Assembly: GCA_027686065.1 (NCBI GenBank)
Contig: JAQCTH010000006.1
Span: 12,682 to 76,681, forward strand
Direction of reading: 5' to 3'
From: Clostridiaceae bacterium AF10-41
GTDB lineage: Bacteria > Bacillota > Clostridia > Clostridiales > Clostridiaceae
Length of the DNA stretch: 64,000 bases
Below the pieces are notes generated by a model that worked only from the letters and a program-made list of their open reading frames with translations, made no database searches and was not told where the DNA came from. Position numbers and translations under genes: made by a program. Below are positions 43,049-50,700 of this stretch, in pieces (position 1 is the first letter of the stretch; every line of letters begins with the position of its first letter).

Positions 43049-44632
43049 TTATATACCATTATAATAATTTATTCCTTGATTTTTCATTCTTTCCTTTTGC
43101 TTTTCTAATCTAATTTTATACTCGACCCAATCTCTATTTTCCTTTGGAGTCCATCCTATTTCTGAGTACCCCAGTAATCTTGGATATATCATATAATCTA
43201 AGGCTTCTCTATTTTCAATTGTTTCTGTCCATAATGGTGATTCTATACCTAATATTAAATTTTTTGGCGCATAATTTGTAGGATCCCAATTATATGCGTC
43301 TTCTACATTAATATAGCCAGCCCAGTCTAATCCATAAGGTGTATCCTTATTATACTTCATATCTAAATAAGCCTTCTTAGCTATTGAAATAATCATATTC
43401 ATACTTTTTGCTCTAGCTGCTTCATTTGAATCCTTCCAATTTTGTAATATTACACTAGAATCTATTTCTGGAGATGTATCAATAGGGTCCCAACCTATTG
43501 GAGTTTTTCCATACTTTTTAACAATATTAGCCACTCGTCCTACAAAATAATCATAATCTTCTTTTTTGGTATTATCAGCCTCATCTCCTCCTATATGAAT
43601 ATACTTAGAAGGTGATATTTCCGAAACTTCCCTAATTATATCTTCAATAAATTCATATGTCTTTTCATCATTTGTCATTAAAGAGCTAAATCCAACATCA
43701 ATTCCTGTATATAATGGCTTTCTTTTACCATCTTCATTTAGAAAGTCATATGAAGCTAGCATGGCATTACTATGTCCAGGCATATCAAATTCAGGAATTA
43801 TTTCTATATATCTATCACCTGCATATTTTACTATATCCTTAAACTCTTCTTGAGTGTAATAACCCCCTGATCCTCCACCTACTTCTGAGCTTCCTCCTAT
43901 AATAGCTAAATCTGGCCATTTTTCTATTTCTAGACGCCATCCTTGATCATCACTAAGGTGAAGATGAATTTTATTTATTTTATATTGTGCCGCTACATCT
44001 ATTTGACGTTTTATTTCATCTACATTAAAGAAATGCCTTGCTACATCAATCATTAATCCTCTATAGATATATTCTGGTCTGTCTTCTATAGTTGATGATT
44101 CAATACTCCATTCCATATCTGTAACCAAAGTATCTTTTTCTATGTCTGGGGGTAATAATTGCCTTAATGTTTGGATTCCTCTAAATATTCCTTCTGGCTT
44201 ACTTGCTATAATATTAGCATTTTCAGGGGTTACTGTAATCTTATATGCTTCATCTCCATCATTAACCTTCCCACTTGTTGTAGTTAAATAAATACTTCCT
44301 GCTATAGGATTTTCATTTCTAACTATATTAAGCTCAAACCCTGTTGATGTTTTAATTTTACTATTAAAAGCTTCTGCAATTTTACTGATTTCTTCTGTTT
44401 CCTCATTAGTATTTCCTTTTACATAAATTGAAGTATCTTTAGTAATAATAAATTTTCCATTACCTTTTATATATTTTAATGGTTTTGGAACAATGATATT
44501 ATTATTACTTTCTTCTGCAAATGTCAACTTTTCATTATTACTTTTTCTTAAAAATATTACAAAAGACGAAACTATAAATATTGATGACATCATTAATACT
44601 ATCTTAGAATTTATTTTAAATATTTTTTTCAT
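43049..44632 (-). CDS. Secreted GH20 beta-N-acetylhexosaminidase
   Basis: A 527-residue glycosidase releasing terminal GlcNAc or GalNAc. Residues 1-30 form a signal peptide or membrane anchor. A GH20b-type N-domain covers about 45-180 (IIVPKPLKYIKGNGKF, GIFRGIQTLRQLLP). The TIM barrel starts at about 185 (YRGLMIDVARHFF), with HLHLSDDQGWRLEI, FDMPGHSNAM and the catalytic pair D350-E351 in HIGGDEADN. There are no repeats or sortase signal. It probably trims host or peptidoglycan amino sugars outside the cell, supplying the PTS and NanE systems encoded in this window. Confidence 0.94.
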   Translation of the reverse strand: MKKIFKINSKIVLMMSSIFIVSSFVIFLRKSNNEKLTFAEESNNNIIVPKPLKYIKGNGKFIITKDTSIYVKGNTNEETEEISKIAEAFNSKIKTSTGFELNIVRNENPIAGSIYLTTTSGKVNDGDEAYKITVTPENANIIASKPEGIFRGIQTLRQLLPPDIEKDTLVTDMEWSIESSTIEDRPEYIYRGLMIDVARHFFNVDEIKRQIDVAAQYKINKIHLHLSDDQGWRLEIEKWPDLAIIGGSSEVGGGSGGYYTQEEFKDIVKYAGDRYIEIIPEFDMPGHSNAMLASYDFLNEDGKRKPLYTGIDVGFSSLMTNDEKTYEFIEDIIREVSEISPSKYIHIGGDEADNTKKEDYDYFVGRVANIVKKYGKTPIGWDPIDTSPEIDSSVILQNWKDSNEAARAKSMNMIISIAKKAYLDMKYNKDTPYGLDWAGYINVEDAYNWDPTNYAPKNLILGIESPLWTETIENREALDYMIYPRLLGYSEIGWTPKENRDWVEYKIRLEKQKERMKNQGINYYNGI

Positions 44633-44835
44633 AAATTTATTCTCCTTTAAAATATCAAATTTACCTAGTTAGAAGTTTGCTCCTCTATATCTTTTTCATA
44701 AAAGTTATTTTTTATAATTATAATTTAGTTTATTAAATATTATTAATAATTATGTAATGAGAGTAAAGAATATTATATTTATATATACTTATCATGTTAT
44801 AATAATAGTAATTATAATGTATTGGGGGTGTTTTT

Positions 44836-44934
44836 ATGAAAGTCTGTAATACATTCAGCTATAAATCAGCTTGCTCCTGCAAAGACTATACAAAGTCAGC
44901 TATACTTTGTTTGGAGCCTAAGCTGTTAAATTAG
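44836..44934 (+). CDS. Small cysteine-containing leader peptide
   Basis: A 32-residue frame, MKVCNTFSYKSACSCKDYTK and then SAILCLEPKLLN, with a strong ribosome site (GGGGGTG, 7 bp). It has four cysteines and no signal peptide. It lies about 90 bp upstream of the CD3324-like gene, and its 3' half is inside a set of mutually exclusive hairpins (44890-44975). It could be a regulatory leader peptide whose translation controls the downstream gene, or a small independent protein. Not recognised as any family. Confidence 0.45.
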   Translation: MKVCNTFSYKSACSCKDYTKSAILCLEPKLLN

Positions 44935-44975
44935 CTGAAGTGCATAAATCATTTAGGCTCTATAACGCATAGCTT
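44890..44975 (+). promoter_or_regulatory. Attenuator-like hairpins ahead of CD3324-like gene
   Basis: ACAAAGT/ACTTTGT (44890-44910), GAGCCTAA/TTAGGCTC (44914-44960) enclosing AGCT..AGCT (44921-44936), then a GCATAGCTTTTT tract. The stems overlap the end of the leader peptide. The arrangement fits translation-coupled attenuation. Confidence 0.45.
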
Positions 44976-45023
44976 TTTGTATTCTTTGCTTTAATACTTT
45001 AATAAAAGTGAGGGAGTAAAGAA

Positions 45024-45302
45024 ATGAAATATGCAAAGGCACAAGATGTGTTACCAGAGGAAATTATTAAAATAATACAGGAATATATTGATGGAAAGTA
45101 TCTTTATGTCCCTAGGAAAGATGAAAATCATAAATCCTGGGGAGAAAAAAGTGGTATAAAACATAGTCTTAAGTTAAGAAATAATGAGATTTATAAAAAG
45201 TATATTAATGGATCTACTATTAATGAATTAACTAAGGAGTACTATCTATCAGAAAAAAGTATAAGAAGAATAATAAGTCAAGAAAGACATACAGGCTCAT
45301 AA
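45024..45302 (+). CDS. CD3324-family HTH protein
   Basis: A 92-residue protein resembling the clostridial CD3324 family. The N-terminal half reads YAKAQDVLPEEIIKIIQEYI and DGKYLYVPRK, and the C-terminal Mor-like HTH has INELTKEYYLSEKSIRRII. It is probably a small DNA-binding regulator, as the HTH is plain; targets are unknown. AGGGAG precedes the ATG. It is downstream of the structured leader and followed by a terminator. Confidence 0.75.
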   Translation: MKYAKAQDVLPEEIIKIIQEYIDGKYLYVPRKDENHKSWGEKSGIKHSLKLRNNEIYKKYINGSTINELTKEYYLSEKSIRRIISQERHTGS

Positions 45303-45442
45303 TTGTTACAGAATTATTTATTAGATTGAATCCTTATTTGAAACTATGTTATTCTTTCATTGTAGAATCAATGGAAGTTATTACTTATAATTTAAAACAA
45401 AATTCAAAGGAAATGATTGTGAATATATGATGCTTTTAAATT

Positions 45443-45490
45443 AAGATGATTATTTTAAACTTCAATTGGAGTAATAATAATCATCTTTTT
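45443..45490 (+). terminator. Terminator of CD3324-like gene
   Basis: AAGATGATTATT / AATAATCATCTT stem followed by TTTATTTT, 140 bp past the stop codon. Confidence 0.65.
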
Positions 45491-45524
45491 ATTTTATAAA
45501 TTATTTAAGATAGGAGGGAACTTT

Positions 45525-46184
45525 ATGAATACCTTTATAAAAAAACATGAATTTAATTATATAAAAAAGTGTTTAAAAGATTTAAATAATGCTTTTACTG
45601 GATGTGTAGACATTAATATTATCGAATCTACTAAAATATATATTCAAAATAAAATATTAAATATTTTTGTTGATTTATCTGAACAAGAAAAGGATTTACT
45701 TGATATTAGTAAAATAACTAAATCATATCATATTGATAAATATTTAGATGATTTAAATGAATATGTTTATGGAATGCCAATTATAACAAATGCTCAAATT
45801 AACAGATTGTTTAAAAAAGAAAAAAAATTTAAATTACCAAGCAAAGATGCTCAGGAATCAAAAAATATTTACCTAGGATGGGTTGATGACTCCATAAAGA
45901 AATTATTTATAGCTTATAATATGAATGATAACCTTGTTGGTATGGCATGTAGAATTTCAAATCCAGACTTTCACAATGCTCATATATGTGTACTCTGTAA
46001 TCGTGTGGGGAAAGCTGATGAAATAGCATCAGTTTCACCTATTTGTAAAACTAATAATTCTAAAGAAGGTGGATATAAATCACTTGGATTTAACATATGT
46101 TTAGACAGTAAAACTTGCAATGATAGAATTGTATCAATAGAGAAACTTGAAAAACTCTTAAAAGATGTCAATAATATAAAATAA
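45525..46184 (+). CDS. FusB/FusC-like EF-G-binding protein
   Basis: A 219-residue two-domain protein of the FusB type. The N-terminal helical bundle (MNTFIKKHEFNYIKKCLKDL) spans about 1-85. A C-terminal zinc-binding domain holds YLGWVDDSIKK, C-V-L-C-N-R and F-N-I-C-L-D-S-K-T-C. FusB proteins bind EF-G and free it from fusidic-acid-stalled ribosomes; chromosomal homologues in Firmicutes may have a housekeeping or intrinsic-resistance role. An AGGAGGG ribosome site precedes the ATG. It lies downstream of the CD3324 terminator and appears monocistronic. Confidence 0.85.
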   Translation: MNTFIKKHEFNYIKKCLKDLNNAFTGCVDINIIESTKIYIQNKILNIFVDLSEQEKDLLDISKITKSYHIDKYLDDLNEYVYGMPIITNAQINRLFKKEKKFKLPSKDAQESKNIYLGWVDDSIKKLFIAYNMNDNLVGMACRISNPDFHNAHICVLCNRVGKADEIASVSPICKTNNSKEGGYKSLGFNICLDSKTCNDRIVSIEKLEKLLKDVNNIK

Positions 46185-46220
46185 TAATTATTCTTATAAT
46201 TTTAACCAATAAACTTTTTA

Positions 46221-46266
46221 AAAATGATGCCATAAAATCTTGAAAATTATTTTAGGGCATCATTTT
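46221..46266. terminator. Bidirectional terminator
   Basis: AAAATGATGCC / GGCATCATTTT stem between the convergent fusB-like and crp-like genes. Confidence 0.8.
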
Positions 46267-46292
46267 AATTTATTAATAGAATACTGTTATAT

Positions 46293-46982
46293 TTAAACTG
46301 GTTTTATATAAATATTTTTAGCAAGTTCTTTAAGCTTCTTTAAATCTAATATATATATTCTCTTATCCTCACATTTTATAATTGACTTTAATTCCATTTC
46401 CTTAAATGTTCTATTTAAATGTCTATATGTAGTTCCTAAAAATTGTGCAATTTCTATATAGGATGAATTTAAAATTATACAATCTTCATTTGTCAAATGT
46501 TCAACTAGATAGCTAGCTAACCTATTTATAAGAGGATATACAAAATTATATGAACTATTGTTTATAGTTCCATAAAATTTTTCGCTTAATGAATCTACTA
46601 AATGTCTTAAAAATTTTATGTTATCAAAATATTTTTCTCTTAATATATTAGAAGGAATTCCAATTAAAAAAGCTTCTTCCACAACATCAACATTGCAAAG
46701 TATTGGAAGATCTCTCAAAAGTTCTAAATCACCTATAGAGTTAGGTGCCTCGTAAAATTTTAAAAGCATTGATTTGCCGTTTTCAAAAGGATAATAAATC
46801 TTGATCTTTCCGTGAACAAGTAAATAATAATACTCAAGATCATCTTGTGACTCTAATATACACTCTCCAACTTCATAAAAATGAAGTTGTGCATATTTTA
46901 ATATCTCAATATCAAATATATTCTCGATATTATATTTCTTAATATACTTATTTAAAAGATTGCTATCTAAAATTCTTTTCAT
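46293..46982 (-). CDS. Crp/Fnr-family regulator
   Basis: A 229-residue protein. A cyclic-nucleotide-binding-type beta barrel spans about 20-120 (E-V-G-E-C-I-L-E-S; GKIKIYYPFENGKSMLLKFY). A dimer helix follows, then a C-terminal winged helix of about 60 residues (SYIEIAQFLGTTYRHLNRTF). No FNR-type cysteine cluster is present at the N-terminus. Effector and targets are unknown; it resembles the YeiL-like subgroup. It lies next to the TelA-XpaC genes but is separated from them by a hairpin, so co-regulation is uncertain. Confidence 0.88.
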   Translation of the reverse strand: MKRILDSNLLNKYIKKYNIENIFDIEILKYAQLHFYEVGECILESQDDLEYYYLLVHGKIKIYYPFENGKSMLLKFYEAPNSIGDLELLRDLPILCNVDVVEEAFLIGIPSNILREKYFDNIKFLRHLVDSLSEKFYGTINNSSYNFVYPLINRLASYLVEHLTNEDCIILNSSYIEIAQFLGTTYRHLNRTFKEMELKSIIKCEDKRIYILDLKKLKELAKNIYIKPV

Positions 46983-47073
46983 ATTTCCTCCTAAAGAATA
47001 TTAATTTCTAATTTAAGAATTAAGACCTCACTATTAAAATAGTAAGGCCCATCTTCAAGATATATTATTTATA

Positions 47074-48219
47074 TTATCTTTTAAAATCTAAAAGCTTATT
47101 CTTCAATTGTTCCTCAATATTAACCAATTCCAATTCAGCATCCTTACGCTTTTGTCGTCCTTCACTTTGTATTTTAAGAATCTCATCAAGGGTTGAAATT
47201 AGAGATTCATTTGTTATTTTTAGAGTTTCAATATCTACTATTCCACGCTCAGATTCCTTAGCTGTTTCTATTGTTGAGGTTTTTAATATTTCCGCATTCT
47301 TACGTAAAAGTTCATTTGTCATATTGGTAACTTGATTTTGTACCCTTGCAGCATTACTAGAATGAGCAACTCCAAGGGATAATATCATTTGATTTTTCCA
47401 AAGTGGAATTGTATTTACAATTGTAGATTGTATCTTTTCAGCCATTAGAGAATCATTATTTTGAATCAAACGAATTTGAGGAGCCATTTGAAGAGATATC
47501 ATTTTAGTAAGTTCTAAATCATGAATTTTCTTTTCAAATCGATGGCAAAGAGAAATAAAATCATTTACTTCCTGAGCATCCTGTGGCAACCCACTTCTTA
47601 TTGCATTCTCTTGAAGCTTTTTAAGTTCTTCATTTTCTAACTTCTTAAGCTTCTTTTTTCCAGCCAAAATATACATTGAAAGCTCTTTAAAATAAACTTT
47701 ATTTATTTCATACATTTTATCAAGCATAGCAACATCTTTTAAAAGCTGTATTTGATGACTTTCAAGGGTAGAACACATTTTATTTATATTATCTTCCACT
47801 TTTTCATATTTAGCTTTCATTTGAGAAATCTTATTTTTCCCTTTTTTAAATAAGCCTAATATACCCTTCTTTTCTTCTGACTCATCAAAATTCTTTAACT
47901 CATGCACTACATTTGAAAGCATATCTCCAATTTCACCTAAGTCTTTTGTTCTTACATTATTTAATGCTGATTCTGAAAAATCAGCAATTTTCTTTTGTGC
48001 ACCCACTCCATATTGTAGAATTGAATTTGAATTTTTTATCTCAATTTTATCTACAAATTGATCTACCATCCTTTTTTCTTCTTCAGTTAAATTAGCATCA
48101 TTAATTATATCTTCTACTTTCTCTTCTTCTACTTTAATTGCAGGGACCACCTCCTGAAAAGTATCAAAAGTTAATTCTGGCTGTATATCAATATTCTCCT
48201 TAAATTCATCCTTCATCAT
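47074..48219 (-). CDS. telA: TelA-family toxic anion resistance protein
   Basis: A 381-residue soluble, mainly coiled-coil protein of the TelA/KlaA family. The conserved central segments are N-S-I-L-Q-Y-G-V-G-A-Q-K-K-I-A-D-F-S-E and LIQNNDSLMAEKIQSTI followed by PLWKNQM. Homologues are linked to tellurite, antibiotic and cell-envelope stress resistance; the mechanism is not established. It is 19 bp downstream of the XpaC gene, the conserved pair in Firmicutes. A weak hairpin at about 47026-47053 could end the message. Confidence 0.88.
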   Translation of the reverse strand: MMKDEFKENIDIQPELTFDTFQEVVPAIKVEEEKVEDIINDANLTEEEKRMVDQFVDKIEIKNSNSILQYGVGAQKKIADFSESALNNVRTKDLGEIGDMLSNVVHELKNFDESEEKKGILGLFKKGKNKISQMKAKYEKVEDNINKMCSTLESHQIQLLKDVAMLDKMYEINKVYFKELSMYILAGKKKLKKLENEELKKLQENAIRSGLPQDAQEVNDFISLCHRFEKKIHDLELTKMISLQMAPQIRLIQNNDSLMAEKIQSTIVNTIPLWKNQMILSLGVAHSSNAARVQNQVTNMTNELLRKNAEILKTSTIETAKESERGIVDIETLKITNESLISTLDEILKIQSEGRQKRKDAELELVNIEEQLKNKLLDFKR

Positions 48220-48238
48220 AAAATCCTCCCACTTTTCA

Positions 48239-49408
48239 TCACTTTTTAAAATCAGATTTATCTGTTAAACCTTCTTGAGTAAATAGTGTTTTTAAAACAG
48301 AAATATCTGTAGAAATATCTAAAGCAACATCTTCAAATAAGTCATCTAATAACTTTTCAAAGGCTATATTTATAACATCAATACTCTTTTCAATTTCATT
48401 TTTTGCAGTTTTAATATTCTCTCCCTGAACTTGTTGCTCATTTAGCTCTTTATATGAGTTAACTAATTTTATTGTGATAGGAAGATAATGATTTATAAAC
48501 TTATTAACCTCTTGTATTTTTTTAGGATTTCTCTCTATATAATTTAGTATCTGAATCACAATATTTCGTAGTTTATCTAATTTCAATATAAATTCTCTAT
48601 TATTAATTTTATTTTTTACAACGTCTATCTCTTCAGTATAATTTTTCCCTTTTTGAATTACAGATCTTAACTCTTCACCTTCTGAGTTGAATTTTTCTTC
48701 TCTAACTTCTTGCTCTTCTCTTTGCTTATATCTATTAGCTTCCTGAGCTTTTAAATTTAAATAGTCTTTATAGACATCATCATTTATCATTAAATAAGTT
48801 TTTTCTTCATCAATATGAGCTTCCTTAAACATACCTAATTCAATCATTCTTTTTAAATCTTTGATTACATATTTATTTTTCAATCTAACTGTATTAGCTA
48901 AGTCTTCAATTAAACAATATCCCTTATTATCAAGATATCTCACATATCTCTTAAATCGTCTTATTCTTTTTCTTAAATTTACACCTCGAAAAATTAACCC
49001 AATGCTTCCTAGAAAAAAAGCTACTAAAATTCCTAGTCCAATAGTACTGCTTACTAAAAATCCGCTTATAAGAGAAGTCCATAACATATATATAATTAAT
49101 AAAATTCCTAATGGTACACTTACCACAGAACCAATCACTATATAAAGTATTCCTGACACAGTTCCCGCTGGCCTTTTATCAACATATAACGATATTTTAT
49201 TTTTAGCACTTTTATCTATTTCGGTATATTTACTTTCCACCTTTTCATTATATTCCTTAAGCTTACTCTTAACTTTACTCATGGTATCATCGGCTTTATT
49301 TGTAAAATCCCTTTTTAGTGTAACAAAATCTATAGCATTAAGTGCACTTTTCACAGTATCCATAATTTGATCTTCTAAATCAGAAAACTCCTTCTTATCC
49401 ATAGCCAT
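48239..49408 (-). CDS. XpaC-family membrane protein
   Basis: A 389-residue protein with two close hydrophobic helices at about 78-140 (YIVIGSVVSVPLGILLIIYM, then GLGILVAFFLGSIGLIFRG) flanked by long charged helical regions. XpaC was named for 5-bromo-4-chloroindolyl phosphate hydrolysis, but the sequence has no phosphatase motif. It is encoded with TelA, so the two probably work together in envelope-stress tolerance. An N-terminal cytoplasmic coiled region starts MAMDKKEFSDLEDQI. Confidence 0.85.
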   Translation of the reverse strand: MAMDKKEFSDLEDQIMDTVKSALNAIDFVTLKRDFTNKADDTMSKVKSKLKEYNEKVESKYTEIDKSAKNKISLYVDKRPAGTVSGILYIVIGSVVSVPLGILLIIYMLWTSLISGFLVSSTIGLGILVAFFLGSIGLIFRGVNLRKRIRRFKRYVRYLDNKGYCLIEDLANTVRLKNKYVIKDLKRMIELGMFKEAHIDEEKTYLMINDDVYKDYLNLKAQEANRYKQREEQEVREEKFNSEGEELRSVIQKGKNYTEEIDVVKNKINNREFILKLDKLRNIVIQILNYIERNPKKIQEVNKFINHYLPITIKLVNSYKELNEQQVQGENIKTAKNEIEKSIDVINIAFEKLLDDLFEDVALDISTDISVLKTLFTQEGLTDKSDFKK

Positions 49409-49602
49409 GCCTCCAGATTATTTTCTTATACATACTTTCAAATTTACCATTCTAATTAAATAATATTATTAATCTATATTCTTATAACATAATACTAATG
49501 TATATTATTAATTGAAACATTATTTAGATTAATTATATCTTATTCTTATATTTATTACAATTTATAACAAATCAATTCTTATTTTTATTTTACTTTCATA
49601 TC

Positions 49603-49643
49603 AAAAAAAGGATTGATCCTGTATGTTTACAAGATTCAATCCT
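49603..49643 (-). terminator. Terminator after the duplicated-unit protein
   Basis: AGGATTGAATC / GATCAATCCT stem, followed on the minus strand by seven T. The interval 49409-49718 holds nothing else. Confidence 0.8.
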
Positions 49644-49718
49644 ATTAGCCTACTAGCAAATATATTGGCGGTTGGTCATACTTCAAACTTTGATTATAAT
49701 GCTGCCATAAAACACAAG

Positions 49719-50084
49719 TTAACCTCTTTTAGTAATTTCAGCTGTTATCAATGCTTTTGAAATATACATTGCTTTTATAATGTTTTTAAGACGTGTATTA
49801 TGGGATGTTCCCTCTTCAAATTTTTGTTGTGCTTTTTCACATTTGCTTATAATTGATGATACAGGGCGTAGTGCTTCAAGCAATTCTTCTTTTGTATATT
49901 TGTTCATATTATTTTCATTTCCTATAAACGATTTTGAAATATACATTGCCTTTATTCTGTTTTTTAAGAGTGTATGCTGAGAAGTTCCTGCCGCAAACTT
50001 TTGTTGTGCTTTTTCACACTTACTTATAGTTGAGGAAACAACTCGTAGCGCTTCTTCCAGTTCTTCCATCGTATATTTGCCCAT
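49719..50084 (-). CDS. Protein made of two copies of one 60-residue unit
   Basis: A 121-residue helical protein in which residues 1-58 and 60-119 are repeats of each other. Both have K-Y-T-x-E-E-L-x-E-A-L-R-x-V-S-S-x-I-S-K-C-E-K-A-Q-Q-K-F, then G-T-S-x-x-T-x-L-K-N and I-K-A-M-Y-I-S-K. Near 80% of positions agree, so the duplication is recent. Single-unit homologues probably exist; I cannot name the family. It lies 23 bp upstream of (to the left of) the flavodoxin gene and follows it in the operon, ending at a terminator. Confidence 0.7.
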   Translation of the reverse strand: MGKYTMEELEEALRVVSSTISKCEKAQQKFAAGTSQHTLLKNRIKAMYISKSFIGNENNMNKYTKEELLEALRPVSSIISKCEKAQQKFEEGTSHNTRLKNIIKAMYISKALITAEITKRG

Positions 50085-50107
50085 AGTATTTCACCTCAAA
50101 TTTAAAT

Positions 50108-50584
50108 TTATTCTAATTCATATCCAATTGCTTCAAGCCAATTTAAAATTTCTTCTGATGTAGCACTACCGTTTATAGCAAGACCTGGTAAAATTATAGA
50201 TGCTTTACACTCTTCGGCTATATCATTTTCAATTTGGCCAAATCCGCCTCCCCCATGAGTGCAAAAAGGAATTATTGTTTTTCCTTCAAAATTATGTTGT
50301 TTAAGAAAACTCGTAACTGGAGGTGCTGCTTTTTTAAACCAATTAGGTGTACCTATAAATATTGTTTTATAATCATCTATCGGCTCATTCCCAGATATTA
50401 ACTTAGGGCAAAAACCCCGTGAAATTTCGCTTCTTACTTCTTTAGCTGCTTTATTATAATCAAAGGAATACTTCTTATCTGGAATTAGTTCCCTTATAGT
50501 GCCACCAGTCTGCTTGGATATTTCTAATGCTAAATTCTTTGTATTTTGAAAAAGCGAATAATAAACAATAAGTGTATTACTCAT
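50108..50584 (-). CDS. Flavodoxin
   Basis: A 158-residue FMN-binding electron carrier. The phosphate-binding loop lies in TLIVYYSLFQNTKNLA (3-18), followed by GTPNWFKKAAPPV and the C-terminal PFCTHGGGGFGQ, which builds the isoalloxazine pocket. Residue S8 followed by N-T gives the canonical phosphate loop, here with an inserted F-Q. It likely replaces ferredoxin in iron limitation or reduces a specific partner. It is co-transcribed with the repeat-unit protein. Confidence 0.9.
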   Translation of the reverse strand: MSNTLIVYYSLFQNTKNLALEISKQTGGTIRELIPDKKYSFDYNKAAKEVRSEISRGFCPKLISGNEPIDDYKTIFIGTPNWFKKAAPPVTSFLKQHNFEGKTIIPFCTHGGGGFGQIENDIAEECKASIILPGLAINGSATSEEILNWLEAIGYELE

Positions 50585-50700
50585 TTGTGTTATCTCCCTT
50601 CGTGAAGCTCCAATTTATCTTATTCTTCTTTATAACATTTTACACTATTACGTAAGGTCATAGTCAATCCTAAATTCAAAGAAAAATTTAAGTAATGCAA

